DNA from: Hydrangea macrophylla
Lineage: Eukaryota > Streptophyta > Magnoliopsida > Cornales > Hydrangeaceae
Assembly (NCBI GenBank): GCA_033977485.1
Contig: CM066994.1
Coordinates: forward strand, 50,431,155 to 50,495,154
Direction of reading: 5' to 3'
Length of the DNA stretch: 64,000 nucleotides
Shown: piece by piece, positions 59,579-64,000 of the stretch
Position numbering within the stretch: position 1 is the stretch's first letter
Layout: each line of letters starts with the position of its first letter
Notes under the pieces: generated by a model
Database searches by the model: none
What the model was told of the DNA's origin: nothing
The model's input: the letters and a program-made list of their open reading frames with translations, nothing else
Translations under genes and position numbers: made by a program

Positions 59579-61085
59579 TCTATTATATATATCTAAAAGG
59601 CAAGGCCAAAGGAGCTTTCTCATTGCGCCACGTGGCGCCTTCTTTGTTTTTCTTTTTTCTTACATGACATCTCTTAAATTTTTTCCTTTTTTTTCCCTCA
59701 TTTTTCTTTTTTTCACATAGGATTCCTTTAATTTTTTTCCTTACTCTTCATCTTCCCTTACCCCATTCATTGAATACATATATGACTACCCAATAAATGT
59801 AATTATATTTTCAATTTACATTAATTGTTCCCATATATTTATGAACCAACTAAAGTTGACTACAAATCTCTTGAAAAAAGAAAAACAAAAAATTAGGTGT
59901 ATCTGTCTATCTAGCTATACTAATATCTAAAAGGAGAGCTAAATCCTCTCCTCTAACCTGCCACTTGGCATTTTATATTTTTTCCTTTTTTCTACATCAT
60001 TTTCTCAATCACTTTTTCTTTTTCTTTTTCTTTTTTCTTTTTCCTTTTTTTGTTTTGATTTTATTTTGTGGAGTATTCCATAATAAAGACCATCTATCTT
60101 CTCCAATACTCAGTACAATATATAAATATATATAATATAAATGCATGCATGGTGGCCTTTAATTTTACTATGAATTGGAAATTTCAAAGGTCATGAATTA
60201 TATATATATATACATATATATTACAAAGCCTTTAACCTTTTGTGAGCTCTCTCTCCTCTCTCCATTAAGTGTCCTTTAATTTCCCAAGATTGTTCTGAAG
60301 TCGTCCAACCATTCCTCTCCGAAACATGCAGAAAGTCTAGGGGCAAATATATCTCTTAATTCTTCATCGTTTATGCTTCTACTTGTGGCAGATTGTGGAT
60401 TTAGTTTTAACCTATCAGAACCAACGAAAGGGTAAAATCAGTGGTATTACTAAAACGTATATGGCCAGAAATTTGTCTCTCGCCTCCAAATTTGTATTAT
60501 GAAAGCTGATTTCTTTTTACACATGTCTCTAGAGGATTAGTGAATTTAACATTGAATTTTTACTAAGTTATGTTCTTTTTTTTTTCCCCCTATGATTTTG
60601 CAGCGAAGATCAGTTAGCTATTTTGAAGAGGACACACTTTTGTGTTACTATGGTATGATTGTATCAATTGCAAGTCTGTATGTTTCACCTACAAAAGAAA
60701 ATTATGTTGCAACATGATTTAGTATTGTTCAGACTGTATCTGTAGCAGTATTAGTATTGGCCTAACTTCATTGGTTCATCCAAAACTTTATATTTTTGAT
60801 ACAGATTCATATATGCAAGAGCTACACGGATTGAAATTAATTGAGATTTAAATTATTGACCTCGCAGACTTAAGATATTTGATTCAAAGGTGAACTAATG
60901 CCATTATTAAAAATTCCACAATCCCTATGACAAAAACAATTTCCAGACACGTGCTTCTTCTTCTTCTTCTTTTCTTTTTTTTTTTCTTGGGTTTTGTTTT
61001 GATGTAAGATTTTGCACTTAAAAATCCTTTTCATGTAAATCCATAAAATTTGTGTTCCCGTGCATTGCACGGGTTATCGACTAGT
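59579..61085 (+). mobile_element. Helitron, possibly two nested 5' ends
   Basis: The 3' end is diagnostic: hairpin CCCGTGCATTGCACGGG (61057-61073), then TTATCGA and CTAGT (61081-61085), followed by T. Two candidate 5' ends follow an A: 59579 (TCTATTATATATATCTAAAAGG) and about 59902 (...CTATACTAATATCTAAAAGG). The inner one would give a 1.2-kb element; the outer one may be a related, truncated copy. No Rep/helicase coding is present, so it is non-autonomous. Inside, an acceptor-like TTTTGCAG (ending 60603) and CT-rich leader (60243-60270) suggest a captured 5'UTR/exon, unproven. Confidence 0.82.
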
Positions 61086-61232
61086 TGATTTTTGAAGGAA
61101 GAGACAGAGAGTCCACTTACGGATTAGCCAGCATTTTAGCTTACATATGGCTGTTTTTTTTTTTTTTTTTGGGAAAGCAATTGAATGACGACAGCTCAGC
61201 CCACCAGGCACCAGGACATACTCTGTACTGAT

Positions 61233-61748
61233 TAGGGATGGCAATGGGGTGGGTTTTCCGGGTTCCCCGCCCCGCCCCGCCCCTAATAGGTAGGGTATGG
61301 GGGAGGCTTAATAGGGTTAGGGGCGGGTATGGGGGAGGTTTTCAAAACCCGGGTCGGGGTCGGGGTCGGGTCGGGGTCGGGGTAGGGTCAAAAAACCCGC
61401 CCCCGCCCCGAATATACTTGTATTTATATTTTTACCCCTCAATAGTTATGTGTATTACCATTTTAAAAAAAAAAACTGCACTATTAGGGAACTAATTGGG
61501 TAAGTTAAAAAAAAACTACACTATTAGAGAAAAAAATGCATTAAAAAAATTACTTTTTCAATTTGTGTACCAAAAAAAAAAAAAACATAATCGGGGCGGG
61601 GCGGGGCGGGGCGGGGTCGGGGACCCCGGGGGCGGGGGCGGGGAGATCACTATGCGGGGCGGGGCGGGGGCGGGGGGAGGGTTCACTGAAGCGGGGCGGG
61701 GGCGGGGTATGGGGACCCCGTCCCATACCCGCCCCGTTGCCATCCCTA
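61233..61748. mobile_element. GC-rich hAT-type MITE (516 bp)
   Basis: Terminal inverted repeats TAGGGATGGCAATGGGG and CCCCGTTGCCATCCCTA, with a perfect 8-bp duplication GTACTGAT (61225-61232 and 61749-61756). The arms are made of GGGGCGGGG/CCCCGCCCC runs, while the middle (61410-61590) is AT-rich. Gly/Pro-rich open frames across it on both strands are by-products. Confidence 0.93.
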
Positions 61749-61756
61749 GTACTGAT

Positions 61757-63943
61757 GATACCCGATTCAACCATTTTCGTCCCCCATTATTCATTCCCCC
61801 ACCAACAGATGCAATTCTACACCCTTTTCTCTCTCTTCCAACTCTGGCTCCACCACATTCCTCAAGTGGGTCCCACCAATATCCCACCACCATTACAACC
61901 AGTTTCTTCTCTTTCCCCATGTGGGCCACGTCCCATAACATAACAGGTACTCTCTTCTTTTGTGCTGCTGTATCATTTGTATGTGCGTTTCATCCCCTTT
62001 TATGAACCTTTCTTATGGAATTTTGATAAAATTGCTTATTATGATTTTGAGTGTTTGGTTGATATATAGTGTACAAATTTCAGTTGATTAATATTAGAGA
62101 GAATTTTTGTAATGAGAATCCAACGTTTCCCCTTCTAAAAGGCAAAACGCAGATTATCCATCACAATTTTGACAACTAATTAATGCATGCGATTTGCGTT
62201 TTTGGCACCCACATATGCGATTTTGCCAGAATCGCTGAGACAAAGGAGCTCTATATGTAATCTCTCTCTCCCCTTTTCTCTCTCTTTATGCTACTTCTTT
62301 GTCTTGTCCATTATGGCAGACAAACCCAGATACGCAATTCCCATCATTTTCAAACTTTTTCATGTCCCTTTTGACATCACATCATTGTATTTTATGAACT
62401 TTGCATTGCAATAATGTTAACGCCATTATAAAGTCCCCCTTTAATTGCGCTGTTAACCTTTCCTTTTCATATTGGGTTCCAAAATTTATAACTTTCCCTT
62501 AATGGGTTCCACATTTGAGGTTCAGAGAGAGAGAGAGAGAGAGAGAAATGGGGAAATTAGGAGAGAGAGTTTGGAATTATGAGGAGGTTGAATTATAGGA
62601 GGAAAAGCATGGGTTGTTGCAATAATTTGTTTGAACTTTTTTTTGTCATCATCAGATTGCTTTTTTATGTTTTTCTTTCGGTTAGAAAGGCTAAAAAGAA
62701 TCTTGATCATTCCCATTTTTGTCTGTGATGAGATTAAGGCGCATACAGCTCATTCCTTCTTGTTCTTCTCATCGCAGAGTAAAATCTCAGAACTCTCTCC
62801 CCCCATTTTTGATTTCTTTCTGTACCCACATTTGTTTTTTTTTTTTTTTTTTACAGATTAATTAGAAAATTGATCCAATTTTGGTAAGATTGATAATTTG
62901 GAGACTACCCATTCGATCATACTATGTCTTTTGTGCAATTTAATATTTTACTACAATGCCATTTGTTTCTTTCTCTTGAAATCTCTATTATATGATCCAT
63001 GTATGTCCTTACTCTTGACTATGTGAATACAACTTGTATTTTAGGAAGTTGGGTGATTAGATTTTCCCAGAAAGGCACATTTGCTCATGATGAGATTATG
63101 TCATGAATTGCAGTGGGTTGATGCTTAAGAGCATCAGATAAACACACACATTGTGTGTGTGTGTGTGTGTGTGTTTTTCTTTTTCTCTTTGTTCTTTTGT
63201 AATTCTGTTTTCAGCCAGTAATTGAGGTAAAGCTTGTGTGAATTCGATTGGAGATTGTTTAGATGTTTAGAGCCTCCTAGAAACACACACATTGGGTGTT
63301 TTTAAATTTCCTTTTTCCTTTTTCTCTTTGTACTTTTGGTAATCTGTTTACAGCCAGCAATTGAGGTAAATCTAGGCATGAACTTGATTGGAGATAGTTT
63401 AGAGCATCCATATGTATCTTGTTTGTTGTATCTCATAAACACCGAATTCCTTTTTTAAGGTAATTATATCTATTTGCATTTTTTTTTGTCACATATGCCC
63501 GTGCTTAGTTGCACCCTTTGACTCAACAAACTCTATGCCATAATAGTGGTTGATACCCATGTTTTTTTTAAAAAAAAATACTTTTTTGTTTCCTTAGATT
63601 AACCATTTTGGGTTTTGGTATATAACTATGCAAGTCACAAATGAGCAACCTTTGCTGCTTTTTGCCTTAGAATTTCAGAATCATTTAACTTTTTTCATAA
63701 TTGTTATGTTTATGTTCTATATTAATTGTGATTATAATATTCATTTATGATTCTCAAAGATTATAATTTTGTGTAATTGGCTGTCAACTTTAATTCAAGG
63801 AAAATTTAAATTCTGTAATGTTTGACAGTTTCAGTTTTTTCCTTGTGAAAGAGGAAAAAGTGAATTCTGTATTATCTAGAAGCAGTTCATGAAATTGTGT
63901 CTAGCGACCTGAGTTTTGCAATGACTTTGCATGGCTTTCAAAT
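61757..63943 (+). promoter_or_regulatory. Probable promoter/5'UTR region of a gene leaving the window
   Basis: No transposon termini were found. CT-rich patches (61830, 62255-62290), a GA microsatellite (62523-62546) and a GT microsatellite (63154-63173) resemble plant core-promoter/5'UTR sequence. Acceptor-like sites include TTCTTCTCATCGCAG (ending 62777) and TTTCAAATTCAG (ending 63949). TTTTTCCTTTTTCTCTTTG-type segments repeat at about 63178 and 63310 with flanking 'CAGCCAGYAATTGAGGTAAA' (63213, 63352), an imperfect local duplication. Small frames such as 62187-62414 have no motif. Confidence 0.4.
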
Positions 63944-63949
63944 TCAGGT

Positions 63950-64000
63950 TGCTGAAGATGAAGTTTATTGGAGAAAAAGGAAGGGTGCTAAAGGGTTGGG
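63950..64000 (+). CDS. Possible first coding exon, truncated by the window edge
   Basis: After an acceptor-like TTCAAATTCAG the sequence is GTTGCTGAAG followed by ATG (63959). From this ATG it reads MKFIGEKGRVLKGW to the edge, with G at -3 and A at +4. The alternative frame VAEDEVYWRKRKGAKGLG is also open. Too short to assign a family. Confidence 0.3.

Noticed and set aside
61238..62005. Gly/Pro-rich frames on both strands
   Set aside because: They are translations of GGGGCGGGG runs in the hAT MITE.
62187..62414. 75-codon frame as the first exon of the right-hand gene
   Set aside because: No motif, no clear splice or promoter support; it may be untranslated leader.

Overview
The window is nuclear DNA from a flowering plant, most likely a eudicot. 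Plant-specific LTR-retrotransposon lineages (Tat/Ogre-like, Athila-like), Stowaway, hAT, Mutator and PIF/Harbinger MITEs, a CACTA element, a Helitron terminus, and fragments of plant gene families (LBD transcription factor, casein-kinase-1-like) support this. I cannot name the species. No complete functional host gene is visible. Only the right end (about 61.8-64 kb) looks like the 5' side of an ordinary gene, running off the window.

Left part (1-17 kb). AT-rich DNA with CACTA/Helitron-like remnants is followed by a satellite of about 165-170 bp. A 13.4-kb LTR element (2505-15879, minus strand, LTRs about 2.4 kb, target duplication CCCAG) has split that satellite. The element has no gag or pol. 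Its interior holds five or six tandem-repeat arrays, a degenerate LATERAL ORGAN BOUNDARIES DOMAIN (LBD) gene copy in sense orientation, and a 39-codon membrane-peptide ORF.

Middle part (17-55 kb). A decayed Tat-lineage Ty3/gypsy element is broken into four pieces: RT 17300-17792, RNase H/aRNase H/integrase 36621-38894, and antisense ORF 42157-42948 plus 53887-55150. Three later insertions separate them. (a) An 18.8-kb minus-strand LTR element (17793-36615, TSD TTTTA) itself carries a solo LTR (26256-33706, TSD ATATA), which carries a CACTA element (30378-33146, TSD TAT), which carries a Mutator-type MITE (31385-31553, 9-bp TSD). The CACTA also carries a casein-kinase-1-like exon. (b) A 3.26-kb solo LTR lies at 38895-42156. 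(c) A young Athila-like element (42949-53886) has equal-length 2302-bp LTRs, a tRNA-Asp-type primer site, and a gag joined directly to the last piece of integrase, so protease to integrase core is deleted. It also has an intact acidic ORF of unknown function.

Right part (55-64 kb). A solo-LTR-like block, a copia-type LTR with its primer site, an AT-rich tandem array, a Helitron (3' end 61085) and a GC-rich hAT MITE (61233-61748) precede CT-rich, promoter/5'UTR-like DNA and a possible first coding exon at the edge.

Boundaries come from reading termini, target-site duplications, primer-binding sites and polypurine tracts by eye. Lineage names rest on remembered family motifs and were not checked by database search.
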